Shown: one piece after another, positions 28,092 to 37,505 of the stretch
Layout of the letters: every line of letters begins with the position of its first letter
How positions within the stretch are numbered: the first letter of the stretch is position 1
DNA from: Psychrobacter glacincola
GTDB lineage: Bacteria > Pseudomonadota > Gammaproteobacteria > Pseudomonadales > Moraxellaceae
Assembly: GCF_904846215.1 (NCBI RefSeq)
Contig: NZ_CAJGZK010000018.1
Coordinates: 1-64,000, forward strand
DNA: 64,000 nucleotides
Direction of reading: 5' to 3'
Position numbers and translations under genes: made by a program
Notes under the pieces: model-generated
What the model was told of the DNA's origin: nothing
Database searches by the model: none
What the model saw: the letters and a program-made list of their open reading frames with translations, nothing else

Positions 28092-29396
28092 ATGCGATTA
28101 AACAAACACTACCTTGCCTTTTTTCCCGCGCTAGTTATGGTCGGCTGTACCAGTCAGCAGGCGATGCAGCAACCTAATAAGCCGGTTCGTCAAGGTAATG
28201 TGCAAATTACCCAGACCCAAACCATTCAAGTGAAGCCGACCACAGCACCAGTCATTAAACCGACGCCCGCTGCAAAGCCAAACTACAATAGCTTTTCTGA
28301 TTGGAAGTCTGACTTTTCTATGCGCGCGATTTCGTCCGGTCATGATGCTGCTACGGTTCGTCGTCTGCTCGATTCTGCGTACTTAAATCAGCAAGTCATC
28401 TCACTTGACTCAGGTCAGCCAGAGTTTTCAAAAATGCCATGGGAGTATGTTGATTCTGCGGTATCAGATGGTCGCGTCAGTACTGGTAAGGGTAAGTTTA
28501 CTGAACAACGCACATATTTATCGCAGTTACAGTCGCAGTATGGGGTTAATGCAGAGATCATTGCAGCGATTTGGGGCATGGAGTCGTCATACGGCGTGGT
28601 AACGGGTAATAGTAGTATTCCAAGCTCGCTTGCCAGCCTTGCTTATGATGGTCGCCGTCAAGAATTCGCTGAAACGCAGTTGTTATCATTAGCGACACTA
28701 TTACAGCGCGGCGATGTCTCTTGGTCACAGCTCGATGGCTCTTGGGCAGGCGGTATGGGACAGACGCAGTTTATTCCTGATACGTGGCTTAAACATGGCG
28801 TTGATGGCGATGGTAATGGACACCGCAATCCATGGTCGACGGGCGACGCTTTGGCATCTACTGCCAATTATCTGAGCAATTCAGGTTGGGTACGTGGTTT
28901 GGCACCTTTTTACGAAGCAACCATTCCCTCATCATTTGATTACACACTGGTTGGCACCAAGCAGCCTGCTGCTAGATGGGCGTCGATGGGCGTCGATACC
29001 ATAGTCGATGTGTCCTTGGACGGTAACACTCAAATGGAGTTGTGGCTGCCAGCAGGTAAAGACGGTCCAGTGCTGCTACTCAGTCCAAACTTTGATGTTA
29101 TAAAAGTCTATAACAATTCATCAAGCTATGCGCTTGGTGTCAGCTTATTGGGTAAAGCGCTTGCCGGTCAAAGCGGATTACAAAAGTCATGGCCGCGTTA
29201 TGAGCGTCCGTTGTCAACGTCGCAAGTACGCAATTTACAACAGCGTTTGACAAGCTCAGGCTACGATACAAAAGGCTCTGATGGTATCGTAGGTACCAAT
29301 ACTCGCAATGCGTTCCAGCGCTGGCAAGCAGACAATGGTCAGACCCCAGATGGTTTTATTACTCAGCGTAGCGCGTCTTCACTAGCGTCATGGTGA
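28092..29396 (+). CDS. mltB: lytic murein transglycosylase B family lipoprotein
   Basis: It cleaves glycan strands with formation of 1,6-anhydro-muramic ends. The 434-residue product from ATG 28092 has a lipobox (VMVGC, C19), a Gln/Thr/Pro-rich linker, the MltB (SLT_2) domain with catalytic E164 in AAIWGMESSYG and the GGMGQTQFIPDTW motif, and a C-terminal PG_binding_1 domain (VRNLQQRLTSSGYDTKGSDGIVG). A start at 28050 is rejected because it moves the lipobox too far in. It lies 85 bases after nlpD on the same strand. Confidence 0.92.
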   Translation: MRLNKHYLAFFPALVMVGCTSQQAMQQPNKPVRQGNVQITQTQTIQVKPTTAPVIKPTPAAKPNYNSFSDWKSDFSMRAISSGHDAATVRRLLDSAYLNQQVISLDSGQPEFSKMPWEYVDSAVSDGRVSTGKGKFTEQRTYLSQLQSQYGVNAEIIAAIWGMESSYGVVTGNSSIPSSLASLAYDGRRQEFAETQLLSLATLLQRGDVSWSQLDGSWAGGMGQTQFIPDTWLKHGVDGDGNGHRNPWSTGDALASTANYLSNSGWVRGLAPFYEATIPSSFDYTLVGTKQPAARWASMGVDTIVDVSLDGNTQMELWLPAGKDGPVLLLSPNFDVIKVYNNSSSYALGVSLLGKALAGQSGLQKSWPRYERPLSTSQVRNLQQRLTSSGYDTKGSDGIVGTNTRNAFQRWQADNGQTPDGFITQRSASSLASW

Positions 29397-29470
29397 GATA
29401 GACTGAAGTCACTATTTTTGGACAACCGCTATTTGCAGTGGTTGTTTAAAAATAACGATGTTAATAAATA

Positions 29471-29499
29471 AAAAAACTCCGTTAATAGCGGAGTTTTTT
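29471..29499. terminator. bidirectional terminator mltB / lpxH
   Basis: AAAAAACTCCG pairs with CGGAGTTTTTT around a seven-base loop between convergent genes. Confidence 0.9.
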
Positions 29500-29533
29500 A
29501 TTATATGGGAATTGACGGTAGCAGTTTAGATAT

Positions 29534-30382
29534 TTAGACAAGTATTTTAAATTCAAATAGTCCAAACTCTGCACTATCAGCAATAATATCTTCACCTACA
29601 TTTGCTGTGACGGCCCCAATCACTGCACTTACTTTTGGCTGGCGTGTGCCGCTATTTAACAGCCGCCAATCACCGAGTACATAGCGTATCTTATCATTGC
29701 TAATCGGATGAATATCGGGGCGATGAGTGTGCCCGTGTAGCAAAGCATCACTATCTTTCACTGCCTGTATCACCGCACTTTCATTAACATCCATGATGTA
29801 AGCCGCCTTATTGGCATTATTCTGCTGGCTTTTTTGCCGCATATTATCAGCGATTGCCAAGCGTTTCTCTAACGATTTATTAAGCAGATACCACTGGGTC
29901 AAACGGTTACGCATGATTTTGCGAAAAAACTGATATTTTTTATCATCAATGCACAATGCGTCGCCATGCTCTAAGCGATAGTTTTGCTGTCCAACCGTTA
30001 AGGTATATGGCTCGTAAATCAGCTCACCACCGAATAGATTGCAAAATGGCTGACCTAACAAAAAGTCACGGTTACCATGCATGACCAAAATCTCGCAGCC
30101 AGCAACACGCAGTCTTTTTAACTTAACGATAAGTGGAGTGAGCCAATGTATTTGTCGTTCCTCGTCGGATAAAGACAAATAAAAATCATCACCGAGCCAA
30201 ACTTCAAACCAATCGCCCAAAATAAACAAGCATTTAAGCTCTGGCAAGGCTAAACAATCATCAAGCAGCGCCAAAAAAGCCTGCACTAAGGCAGGCTCTT
30301 CAGGCGATAAATGCAAATCGCTAATCAAAACTTGCCGCACCTCATGAGGGCGGGTCGTTATAAGATGATTAAAATTTTGCAT
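29534..30382 (-). CDS. lpxH: UDP-2,3-diacylglucosamine diphosphatase
   Basis: LpxH hydrolyses UDP-2,3-diacylglucosamine to lipid X in lipid A synthesis at the inner membrane. The 282-residue protein shows the calcineurin-type metal motifs SDLHL, LGDWFEVWLGDD, MHGNRDFLLG, LEHGD and LLHGHTHRPDIH. The C-terminus runs about 40 residues longer than E. coli LpxH. It is downstream of ppiB with a 61-base gap, an order also seen in E. coli (ppiB-lpxH), so the two are probably co-transcribed. Confidence 0.95.
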   Translation of the reverse strand: MQNFNHLITTRPHEVRQVLISDLHLSPEEPALVQAFLALLDDCLALPELKCLFILGDWFEVWLGDDFYLSLSDEERQIHWLTPLIVKLKRLRVAGCEILVMHGNRDFLLGQPFCNLFGGELIYEPYTLTVGQQNYRLEHGDALCIDDKKYQFFRKIMRNRLTQWYLLNKSLEKRLAIADNMRQKSQQNNANKAAYIMDVNESAVIQAVKDSDALLHGHTHRPDIHPISNDKIRYVLGDWRLLNSGTRQPKVSAVIGAVTANVGEDIIADSAEFGLFEFKILV

Positions 30383-30443
30383 TTATCTTTATCCTCATCA
30401 CTTAATAAATAGTGATTTGTCATACGCTTTTACTGAGTAACTG

Positions 30444-30959
30444 TTATTCAGAAATAATAGTTGCTGAGTTGATGACCACTGGCTCTTTTGGTACATCAGC
30501 GTGCATGCCGAAACGACCGGTTGGTACGCCGCGCATTTTTTCGATGACATCCATACCGCTTGTTACTTTACCAAAGACGGTATAACCCCAACCTTGCATA
30601 TTTTTGCCAGAATGGTTTAAGAAATCGTTGTCTTTGACGTTAACGAAAAACTGGCTAGTCGCTGAATGTGGATCTTGCGTACGTGCCATCGCAATCGTAC
30701 CAGCGTCGTTCTTTAGACCATTGTCTGCTTCATTTTCTACTGGCTTGTTGGTGGCTTTTTCATTCATGTCAGCGTCCATTCCACCGCCTTGAATCATAAA
30801 ACCATCAATGATGCGGTGGAAAATGGTGCCGTCATAATGACCAGATTTTACATAATTTAAAAAATTTTCGACCGTTTTTGGCGCTTTTTCTTCATTGAGT
30901 TCGATAACGATCGCACCCATATTGGTGTCAAGTTCTACTACTGGTGGCATGTCTACCAT
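30444..30959 (-). CDS. ppiB: cytoplasmic peptidyl-prolyl cis-trans isomerase (cyclophilin)
   Basis: A 171-residue single-domain cyclophilin. Seen are [30 protein letters not shown] (catalytic Arg in FHR), [22 protein letters not shown] and the WGYTVFGKV segment. There is no signal peptide, so it is the cytosolic PpiB type. AAAGGAAT precedes the ATG; a second in-frame ATG three codons in is an alternative start. It is divergent from glnS and leads lpxH. Confidence 0.95.
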   Translation of the reverse strand: MVDMPPVVELDTNMGAIVIELNEEKAPKTVENFLNYVKSGHYDGTIFHRIIDGFMIQGGGMDADMNEKATNKPVENEADNGLKNDAGTIAMARTQDPHSATSQFFVNVKDNDFLNHSGKNMQGWGYTVFGKVTSGMDVIEKMRGVPTGRFGMHADVPKEPVVINSATIISE

Positions 30960-31355
30960 GTGATATTCCTTTTGATTGCAGCGCCTAAAATGACGCTGTT
31001 AAGTGGTGGTTAAAAAGCTGGTGGTTAAAAAGTTATGGCTAGTCTAACGGCTTTTTTATCCCGTGTCATGTATCAGGCTGTTAATGGGTTCGCAAAAGCT
31101 GATAGAATAACGCAACTTTACTGATTTCCAATTACTTGCAGTCACTTTTAATCATGCATTCTAAATAGCTAAATTTTTATCACTCACTGTTTTATGACTC
31201 ATATCTTTACAAGTCGAGTTCTTATAAACCAGTACGATTTTAATGGCTTATTCTAGTTTTAATAGCTTGTTTTATTTTACCCCATATTTTGAATTTTCTA
31301 TGAGGCGTGATGGCACGTCGCATGAATGGACCATTTGCGTTAGGAGCAATGCCCG
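30960..31355. other. divergent promoter region ppiB / glnS
   Basis: About 395 bases without a gene. A short direct repeat GTGGTTAAAAAG occurs near 31004 and 31021, adjacent to the ppiB start. No further repeat or RNA structure is recognised. Confidence 0.35.
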
Positions 31356-33095
31356 ATGAGTGAGCACTCAAGCAACCCTGTACAAAAAGACGAACAAAAA
31401 AACGACTTTATTCGTAATATCATTCGTGATGATGTTAATGCGCAAAAGTACCAACAGATTGTCACCCGTTTCCCACCTGAGCCAAATGGTTACTTGCATT
31501 TGGGCCATGTAAAATCCATCTGCCTAAACTTTGGTGTGGCAAAAGAGTTCGATGGTATTTGTAATTTGCGCTTTGATGACACCAACCCAACGGCAGAGAA
31601 GCAAGACTTTATTGATAACATCGAGAACGATGTAAAATGGCTGGGCTTTGAGTGGGCAGGGCAAGCACACCATGCCTCAGGATACTTTGACCAGTTGTAT
31701 GCTTGGGCAGTGCAGTTGATTAAACAAGGTGATGCTTATGTAGATTTGCAATCGCCTGAGCAAATCAAAGAAAATCGTGGCTCTTTCAATGAGGCAGGCA
31801 CAGCGTCACCACATCGTGATGCCAGTATCGAAGAAAACTTGCAACTCTTTGATGACATGAAAGAGGGTAAGTTTGCAGAAGGTAAAGCCGTGTTGCGTGC
31901 CAAGATTGATATGGCAAGCCCCAATATGAACATGCGCGATCCTGTTATTTATCGCATCATGCATCAAGCGCATCACCAAACGGGGGATAAATGGTGCATT
32001 TATCCGATGTATGACTTTGCTCATCCACTCTCTGATGCGCTCGAAGGCATTACCCATTCATTATGTACGCTAGAATTTGAAGACCATCGTCCATTTTATG
32101 ACTGGGCAATAGAAAAAGTTGGCTTTGAGCAACCGCCGCATCAATATGAGTTTAGCCGCCTAAATGTTGACCATACCTTGACCAGTAAACGCAAATTAAA
32201 GCAGCTGGTTGATGAAAATATCGTCAGCGGTTGGGATGATCCACGTATGCCGACTATCGCTGGCATGCGTCGCCGTGGTTATACGCCAGAAGGCTTACGT
32301 GACTTCTGTGAGCGTGTTGGCGTGACCAAAGTGGACAGTGTTGTAGACTTTCGCTTATTAGAATTTAGTATTCGTCAGTCGTTAGAGACAACGACTGCAC
32401 GTGGCATGGCAGTGCTCAAACCATTAAAAGTGACCATTACTAACTTTAGCGATGCGGTTAGCAGTTGGGAGTCGCAAAAGGCGGATAGCGTTCATGCGCG
32501 CTTTGACGATGCCTCGCAAACGCTATGGCTAACTCAGCCAAATCATCCTAATGTCGATATGGGCGAGCGTGAAATCCCATTTACTAAGACCATTTATATT
32601 GATCAAGGTGATTATGAGATTGAGCCGCCAGCAGGTTATAAACGTTTATCACCGGAGAAGAATGAGATTCGTCTGCGTAATACTTATGTGTTGGCGGTGA
32701 CTGAGCATATTTTAGATGATAACGGTAATGTGGTTGAACTTAAAGCAACGATTGATCCGGCTACTTTGGGCAACAATCCTGAAGGTCGTAAGGTGAAGGG
32801 CGTTATTCATTGGGTATCAGCGAGTCAAGGCGTTCCAGCGACAGTACGCATGTATGAGCAGCTATTTAGTGTTGAAGACCCAAGTAACGTCGTTGACGTC
32901 CATCAAGCATTGAATCCTAATTCATTGACTGAGCTAAATGCCGTGGTTGAGCCATCATTGGTCAATGCAGATGCTGGCACGCGCTTCCAGTTTGAGCGTG
33001 AAGGTTACTTTATCTCTGATAGCGAAGATCATAGCAGTGATAAGCCGGTCTTTAACCAAATCGTGAGCTTACGTGATAGTTATAAACCTGCTTAA
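31356..33095 (+). CDS. glnS: glutaminyl-tRNA synthetase
   Basis: A class I synthetase that charges tRNA-Gln. The 579-residue protein has RFPPEPNGYLHLGHVKSI (HIGH-type motif), FDDTNPTAEKQDF, the LEFEDHRPFYDWAI segment and the KMSKS-type loop TLTSKRKLKQLV. A C-terminal two-barrel anticodon-binding domain (GMAVLKPLKVTITNF onward) follows. It is about 25 residues longer than the E. coli enzyme, mostly at the N-terminus. AGGAG lies a little far (about 11 bases) from the ATG at 31356. Confidence 0.96.
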   Translation: MSEHSSNPVQKDEQKNDFIRNIIRDDVNAQKYQQIVTRFPPEPNGYLHLGHVKSICLNFGVAKEFDGICNLRFDDTNPTAEKQDFIDNIENDVKWLGFEWAGQAHHASGYFDQLYAWAVQLIKQGDAYVDLQSPEQIKENRGSFNEAGTASPHRDASIEENLQLFDDMKEGKFAEGKAVLRAKIDMASPNMNMRDPVIYRIMHQAHHQTGDKWCIYPMYDFAHPLSDALEGITHSLCTLEFEDHRPFYDWAIEKVGFEQPPHQYEFSRLNVDHTLTSKRKLKQLVDENIVSGWDDPRMPTIAGMRRRGYTPEGLRDFCERVGVTKVDSVVDFRLLEFSIRQSLETTTARGMAVLKPLKVTITNFSDAVSSWESQKADSVHARFDDASQTLWLTQPNHPNVDMGEREIPFTKTIYIDQGDYEIEPPAGYKRLSPEKNEIRLRNTYVLAVTEHILDDNGNVVELKATIDPATLGNNPEGRKVKGVIHWVSASQGVPATVRMYEQLFSVEDPSNVVDVHQALNPNSLTELNAVVEPSLVNADAGTRFQFEREGYFISDSEDHSSDKPVFNQIVSLRDSYKPA

Positions 33096-33160
33096 GTTAT
33101 CATTAGCGCAATTAATATTTATTTGTCAGAAAATACTGAACAATAGTGGTTTGCAAGCTT

Positions 33161-33194
33161 GCCCATTTCTAGTACGCTAGGGATGGGCTTTTTT
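33161..33194 (+). terminator. glnS terminator
   Basis: GCCCAT-TT-CTAG and CTAG-GG-ATGGGC form a stem with an internal T-T/G-G step around a four-base loop, followed by six T. Confidence 0.85.
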
Positions 33195-33238
33195 GTGAAT
33201 AAGCACAAATTTTAATCATAGATGATGAGGGCAGTAAA

Positions 33239-33994
33239 ATGGCAAAATTTTTAAACAGTAGTGGTACGACTTATCATTTAGAAGAGTTGATTAAAAATGC
33301 GTCCGACAGATTGATTATTATTAGCCCCTATCTAAAGCTGAATGAGCGTATTAAAGAGCTGTTAGAAGACCGCAATCGCCTTAAAATTGATATCCGTATT
33401 GTTTATGGTAAAAATGACTTACACCCAGAAGAAATAAACTGGCTCAAAAATCTGACTTTTATTCGCACCAGCTTTTGCAAAAATCTACATGCGAAATGCT
33501 ACCTGAACGAAAATGAGTGCATCATTACTAGCTTAAACCTTTATGAATTTAGCCAAGTAAATAATAATGAAATGGGTGTGCTGATTTACCGTAACGAAGA
33601 TGCGAAGCTCTATGCCGATACTTATGAAGAATCGCAGCGTATCATTCGTATTAGTGATGAAGTGAGAATGTCACTTGAAAAAATAATTGAGCCTAGTAAT
33701 AGTGTTGATAACAACCTTAGTTCTGAGAGTGCTTCTCAAGTCCCTACTGAAACTAATTCTGCTAAACCTACAGAAGTAGCGACTTCTAACTATTCTAAGC
33801 TGACAACGGCGAAGTTTGCTAAAGAACTTGGATTTAAGACGCAAGAATTAAACGAGAAATTGCTGGCAGCTGGTTATCTACAAGAGCAAGAAGGGGAGCT
33901 GATATTGACCGATGCTGGACGTGCCGCAGGTGGCACCAGTAAGCGCGGAAAGTTTGGCGAGTTTTGCTTGTGGGATTCAGGTATGGTGATATAA
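33239..33994 (+). CDS. phospholipase-D-like domain protein with C-terminal winged-helix-like region
   Basis: A 251-residue soluble protein. The N-terminal 135 residues are one PLD-type half (ASDRLIIISPYLKLNERIKELL, then H84xK86 in NLHAKCYLNENECIITSLNLYEFS, then a downstream Glu), so an active enzyme would need a dimer. Residues about 140-185 are a Ser/Thr/Asn-rich linker. The C-terminal 65 residues (KFAKELGFKTQELNEKLLAAGYL, then LTDAGRAAGG, ending GEFCLWDSGMVI) resemble helix-turn-helix or phage antirepressor C-terminal folds. The substrate is unknown; a nuclease is as likely as a lipase. It is not in an operon. Confidence 0.75.
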   Translation: MAKFLNSSGTTYHLEELIKNASDRLIIISPYLKLNERIKELLEDRNRLKIDIRIVYGKNDLHPEEINWLKNLTFIRTSFCKNLHAKCYLNENECIITSLNLYEFSQVNNNEMGVLIYRNEDAKLYADTYEESQRIIRISDEVRMSLEKIIEPSNSVDNNLSSESASQVPTETNSAKPTEVATSNYSKLTTAKFAKELGFKTQELNEKLLAAGYLQEQEGELILTDAGRAAGGTSKRGKFGEFCLWDSGMVI

Positions 33995-34255
33995 ACGTCT
34001 ACTTAACTTCTCACTTTTTAGCTCATTACTTTGTTTTCAAAGAATAGTTTTGCTACATTCGTGTTAGTAATAAAGGGAATAACCGCATTACAATCCGTCA
34101 CAAGACATTCATAACCAGTTTGTTAAGATAAAGTGAGTTTTTTGCTAAGATGCTTGGTAGGTATTTTAACCACCGAGTATGTCTTTGATAATAATAGAGC
34201 GTATGGATAGGATTCGATAATAGCGCTCGTCACAATCATAAATAAGGAATTAAGC

Positions 34256-34894
34256 ATGGCACATTTACGTTTAGGCGATACTGCACCAAATTTTGACGCG
34301 ACCACCACTGAGGGTGATATCAATTTCCATGAGTGGGCGGGCGATAACTGGGTGGTTTTCTTCTCACATCCATCCGATTTTACGCCAGTATGTACCACTG
34401 AGCTTGGCCGCGCTGCTGCGCTAAATGGCGAGTTCCAAAAGCGCGGCGTAAAGCCGATTTGTATCTCTGTTGATGGTATCGATGATCACCATGCGTGGGC
34501 AAAAGACATCGGCGAGACTCAGGGTACTGAGCTAAACTTCCCAATCATCGCTGACCCTAATAAAGAAGTCGCTGAGCTGTATGACATGATGCATCCAAAT
34601 GCAGACAGCACCCATACGGTACGTAGCGTCTTTATCATTGATCCAAATAAAAAAATTCGCCTAACGCTGACCTATCCTGCCAGCTGTGGTCGTAACTTTG
34701 ACGAAATTATCCGCGTGATTGACGCGCTGCAATTGTCTGATGAATACAACGTCGCAACACCTGTAGACTGGAAAGATGGTGATGATGTAATCATTCCGCC
34801 AAGTGTCAAAAATGAAGATATCGCTGCCAAATATCCAAAAGGTCACACAGAAATTAAGCCGTATCTACGTACCACTCCTGCACCTAATAAATAG
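34256..34894 (+). CDS. 1-Cys peroxiredoxin (Prx6 type)
   Basis: A thiol peroxidase reducing hydrogen peroxide and organic peroxides. The 212-residue protein has LGDTAPNFDATTTEG, the catalytic P39xxxT43xxC46 motif in SHPSDFTPVCTTELGR, and the extended Prx6 C-terminal domain (SCGRNFDEIIRVIDALQLSD, then TPVDWKDGDDVIIPPSV). No resolving Cys in the 2-Cys position was found. Reductant partners are not adjacent. AAGGA lies upstream of the ATG, and a terminator follows. Confidence 0.92.
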   Translation: MAHLRLGDTAPNFDATTTEGDINFHEWAGDNWVVFFSHPSDFTPVCTTELGRAAALNGEFQKRGVKPICISVDGIDDHHAWAKDIGETQGTELNFPIIADPNKEVAELYDMMHPNADSTHTVRSVFIIDPNKKIRLTLTYPASCGRNFDEIIRVIDALQLSDEYNVATPVDWKDGDDVIIPPSVKNEDIAAKYPKGHTEIKPYLRTTPAPNK

Positions 34895-34930
34895 TAAGCT
34901 GGAGCATATGAGCTTGACTAAGATATGATT

Positions 34931-34968
34931 CAAAAAGTCCCATAATGTAAAGTTGTGGGGCTTTTTGC
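34931..34968 (+). terminator. peroxiredoxin gene terminator
   Basis: AAAAAGTCCCATAA pairs imperfectly with TTGTGGGGCTTTTT, including a G-U pair and a mismatch, with T-run flanks. Confidence 0.75.
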
Positions 34969-35176
34969 TATTCAGCTTGGTATCAACCATCAGCTAAATA
35001 AGGCTTTGCTATGATGAGCAGAGTACGTTATAACTGTTAAATCAAGTGTGCATGATTGCGATATGAATCGTTATCGTTAATACTTAAATAATGCATTTAA
35101 TACTTGATGACACGACAATCATAATAAAGTACAGCATCGCTGAGTCGCTTTTAAGTCCACCTTACAAGGAGTTTTT

Positions 35177-35839
35177 ATGAAAAAATTATATATCACCCGT
35201 ACCGCACCCAACCCCCGTAAAGCCCTTATTTTGCTCGCCTCAAAAGGTATCGATGTCGATGATATGGATGATATCGATGTGATAGACATTGATTTTGCTG
35301 CTAGAGAGCAATTTTCAGAAGAATTTACTAAGATTAACCCCATGCAGACAGTGCCCGTTTTGACATTAGATGACGGTACCGTACTCAATGACTCGCAAGC
35401 AGTTTGTGAGTATCTCGACCGTGTTTATGGTGAGCGTTCGGTGATGGGCAATGATGTGGTACAGCGTGCGCAAGTGTGCTCTATGCGCCGCATCGCTGAG
35501 TTTGAGGTGCTCTATAACTTTATGCTCGCTTTTCAGCACAGTCACCCGTCCAAAGCCCAGCGTGTTAAGCAAGTACCAGAGTTTGTTGCGCCATCTATCG
35601 CACGTGCTGTCAAAGCCTTGGCATATTTTGAAACCATGTTAGACGGTCATGAGTATCTGGTCGGTGACCAGCTGAGCTTTGCTGATATTGTGCTGTATTT
35701 GGGGCTGGATTTTGGCAAAGTCCTTCAAGTTAATCCCAATGAGCAGGGTGACAATCTTGCCCGTTTTTATCAGATGATGAACGCGCGTTTTAGTATTAAA
35801 AACATGGCAAAAGCCAAACCTGTTCATGAAGAGGACTAG
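35177..35839 (+). CDS. glutathione S-transferase family protein
   Basis: A 220-residue protein with an N-terminal thioredoxin-like GST domain (INPMQTVPVLTLDDGTVLNDSQAVCEYLDRVYG, containing the cis-Pro and the SQA glutathione-binding motif) and an all-helical C-terminal domain (FETMLDGHEYLVGDQLSFADIVLYLGLDF). The N-terminus YITRTAPNPRKALILL has no CxxC. It is a cytosolic GST, but class and substrate cannot be set. AAGGAG precedes the ATG at a good distance. A terminator follows closely. Confidence 0.88.
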   Translation: MKKLYITRTAPNPRKALILLASKGIDVDDMDDIDVIDIDFAAREQFSEEFTKINPMQTVPVLTLDDGTVLNDSQAVCEYLDRVYGERSVMGNDVVQRAQVCSMRRIAEFEVLYNFMLAFQHSHPSKAQRVKQVPEFVAPSIARAVKALAYFETMLDGHEYLVGDQLSFADIVLYLGLDFGKVLQVNPNEQGDNLARFYQMMNARFSIKNMAKAKPVHEED

Positions 35840-35873
35840 CGCGCTAAGATTTTAAAACTTAACGATAAGTAGC

Positions 35874-35922
35874 AACAGCCTTGCGTCATGGAGATAACTC
35901 CTAACGACGCAAGGCTGTTTTG
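35874..35922 (+). terminator. GST gene terminator
   Basis: AACAGCCTTGCGTC pairs perfectly with GACGCAAGGCTGTT over an 18-base loop, followed by TTTT. Confidence 0.85.
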
Positions 35923-35945
35923 TTATGGCTAACATTAAAAATAAA

Positions 35946-36077
35946 GGTGGTGTTTTAAAAAGTATGCTGGCGATAAAAGTCAATAAGAAATCTATGCTAC
36001 GTTCTCTGATCCTACAGGGCTTTCAAGGCTTCAAGAATTGTTTAAATTTTAATCAGCATACTTTTTGATACACCACC
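35946..36077. mobile_element. 132-bp MITE with 8-bp target duplication
   Basis: The left end GGTGGTGTTTTAAAAAGTAT (continuing GCTG) and the right end, read on the minus strand, GGTGGTGTATCAAAAAGTAT (continuing GCTG) match at 22 of 24 positions. They are flanked by identical AAAATAAA at 35938-35945 and 36078-36085. There is no coding capacity. The inner 84 bp are not palindromic. An 8-bp duplication is typical of several families (for example IS1, IS1595, ISL3); the parent is not in the window. Confidence 0.85.
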
Positions 36078-36094
36078 AAAATAAAGATAGCATG

Positions 36095-36236
36095 TATAGT
36101 CAGTGGAAAGTAATATCGACACATTATCTACTGCTGGTATCAATTTTTCTTGCTTGCTTGCTGTGCCCATGCAGACAAAGGCTGCAAAAAATTTGCACCA
36201 GCAGTACCGTAGCGTTTTTAGAGTATTTTGACTATA
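36095..36236 (-). repeat. family A palindromic repeat, copy 3 (142 bp)
   Basis: Inverted relative to the copies at 4990, 23415 and 62482. Both ends are intact (TATAGTCA and TGACTATA). It is four bases longer because the CTTG unit is tripled in CTTGCTTGCTTGC. It lies ten bases beyond the right target duplication of the neighbouring MITE, upstream of the META-domain gene. Confidence 0.87.
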
Positions 36237-36485
36237 TGTGAAATTTACTATGAATCTATAAAATTAAACACTTCGTTACATCCATGTTAGCCATGAGCGC
36301 TATAGTGGTCAGACTATTACTCTTTTACAAACGTCGCTCTCAATGCCCTTTAAGCTCTAAATGCCTTTTAAATTGTCTGATTTATATCTAAATGGTCATT
36401 GTGATATTTAGGTTTTGTCAGTTGAGTGACTTAAAAGGTTGAATCAAAAAGTAACTGTAAAGTATAACCGTAAGGTATGATCTTC
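36237..36485 (+). other. upstream region of META lipoprotein gene
   Basis: About 250 bases, no gene, AT-rich; presumably the promoter region. Nothing further recognised. Confidence 0.3.
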
Positions 36486-37373
36486 ATGACACTCTCTTTT
36501 AAATCTGCCCTATTACCCAGTATGCTAGCGATAAGTTTGGCATTAGGTGCTTGCCAAGATGCTTCTGTTTCAACGGATGTAAATATTCAGTCAGTCGATA
36601 CTAATGTTAGCACCGCAGATGCTGATATGGAGCATAACAATGCGACGTTAGCTAAGGCGAGCGAGATGAGTGCGGAAGAACAAATGATTGAAAATCTTGA
36701 GCGTTATCGTTGGACACTACTCGATATCGATGACAAAAGTGGTGGCGCTGTCATAACGACACTTGTAGATATTAAGAACCAAGTAACACTGTTGTTTAAA
36801 CAGAATCAAGGTTATAACACCCTGAACTATGGTGTAGGCTGCAACACTATGAGTGCAAGTTATGAGGTGCAAGATCATATGCTCAAGACCGAAGATAGTA
36901 TGAGTGCTAAAATGCTATGCGAAAATCTAAATAAAGCAGAAAATCTTTTAGACACGTTGATGCAAGGCACTAGTGAGATAAGTGTTACTGAAGGTGAGAA
37001 CCCAGTACTAACGCAAGTGACGAGCAACGCTGTCACCTTGACTTGGAAAGGTAGGCTGACATCACAAGCCAAGTACGACGGTAAGGGCGAGACTGTATTT
37101 TGGGCAGTAAATGCTAATAAAGTAGCGTGCGCCGATAATAGCTCAGAGATGTGCTTGCAAGTGAAATCAGTCACTTATAATGACCAAGGTATTAAAGTCA
37201 GTGAAGGCAAGTGGTCTGCATTTAATGGTGAAATTGATGGTTATCAGCATGATGGCAAGCATGATGAAGTATTACGTCTACAGCGTTACCAGTTAGATAG
37301 CGACGAGAATGCAGAAGGCGAAGCATACGCTTATGTTTTGGATGCGGTGATTGAAAGCTCAGTGGTAGAATAG
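36486..37373 (+). CDS. META and DUF4377 domain lipoprotein
   Basis: A 295-residue lipoprotein with lipobox ALGAC (C23). Residues about 68-170 form a META (HslJ-like) domain: YRWTLLDIDDKSGGAVITTL, NYGVGCNTMSASYEV, and MLCENLNKAENLL, with the two domain cysteines. Residues about 195-290 match DUF4377: FWAVNANKVAC, MCLQVKSVTY, and YQHDGKHDEVLRLQRYQ. META proteins are linked to heat-shock-related novobiocin resistance or envelope stress, but the role here is unknown. ATG 36486 was taken because AAGG lies ten bases upstream; ATG 36477 would sit on that site. Confidence 0.82.
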   Translation: MTLSFKSALLPSMLAISLALGACQDASVSTDVNIQSVDTNVSTADADMEHNNATLAKASEMSAEEQMIENLERYRWTLLDIDDKSGGAVITTLVDIKNQVTLLFKQNQGYNTLNYGVGCNTMSASYEVQDHMLKTEDSMSAKMLCENLNKAENLLDTLMQGTSEISVTEGENPVLTQVTSNAVTLTWKGRLTSQAKYDGKGETVFWAVNANKVACADNSSEMCLQVKSVTYNDQGIKVSEGKWSAFNGEIDGYQHDGKHDEVLRLQRYQLDSDENAEGEAYAYVLDAVIESSVVE

Positions 37374-37430
37374 AAGTGGTTAATTATTATTCAATAGCGA
37401 TATTTAATAGTGATATTAAATAGTAAAGTT

Positions 37431-37466
37431 AAAAAACACACGCACCATTTGGACGCGTGTTTTTTT
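37431..37466. terminator. bidirectional terminator META gene / ruvC
   Basis: AAAAAACACACGC pairs with GCGTGTTTTTTT around a ten-base loop between convergent genes. Confidence 0.85.
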
Positions 37467-37505
37467 ATGCTTGTTTTATCAGCATTTTTAACACAAATTA
37501 CCTTT

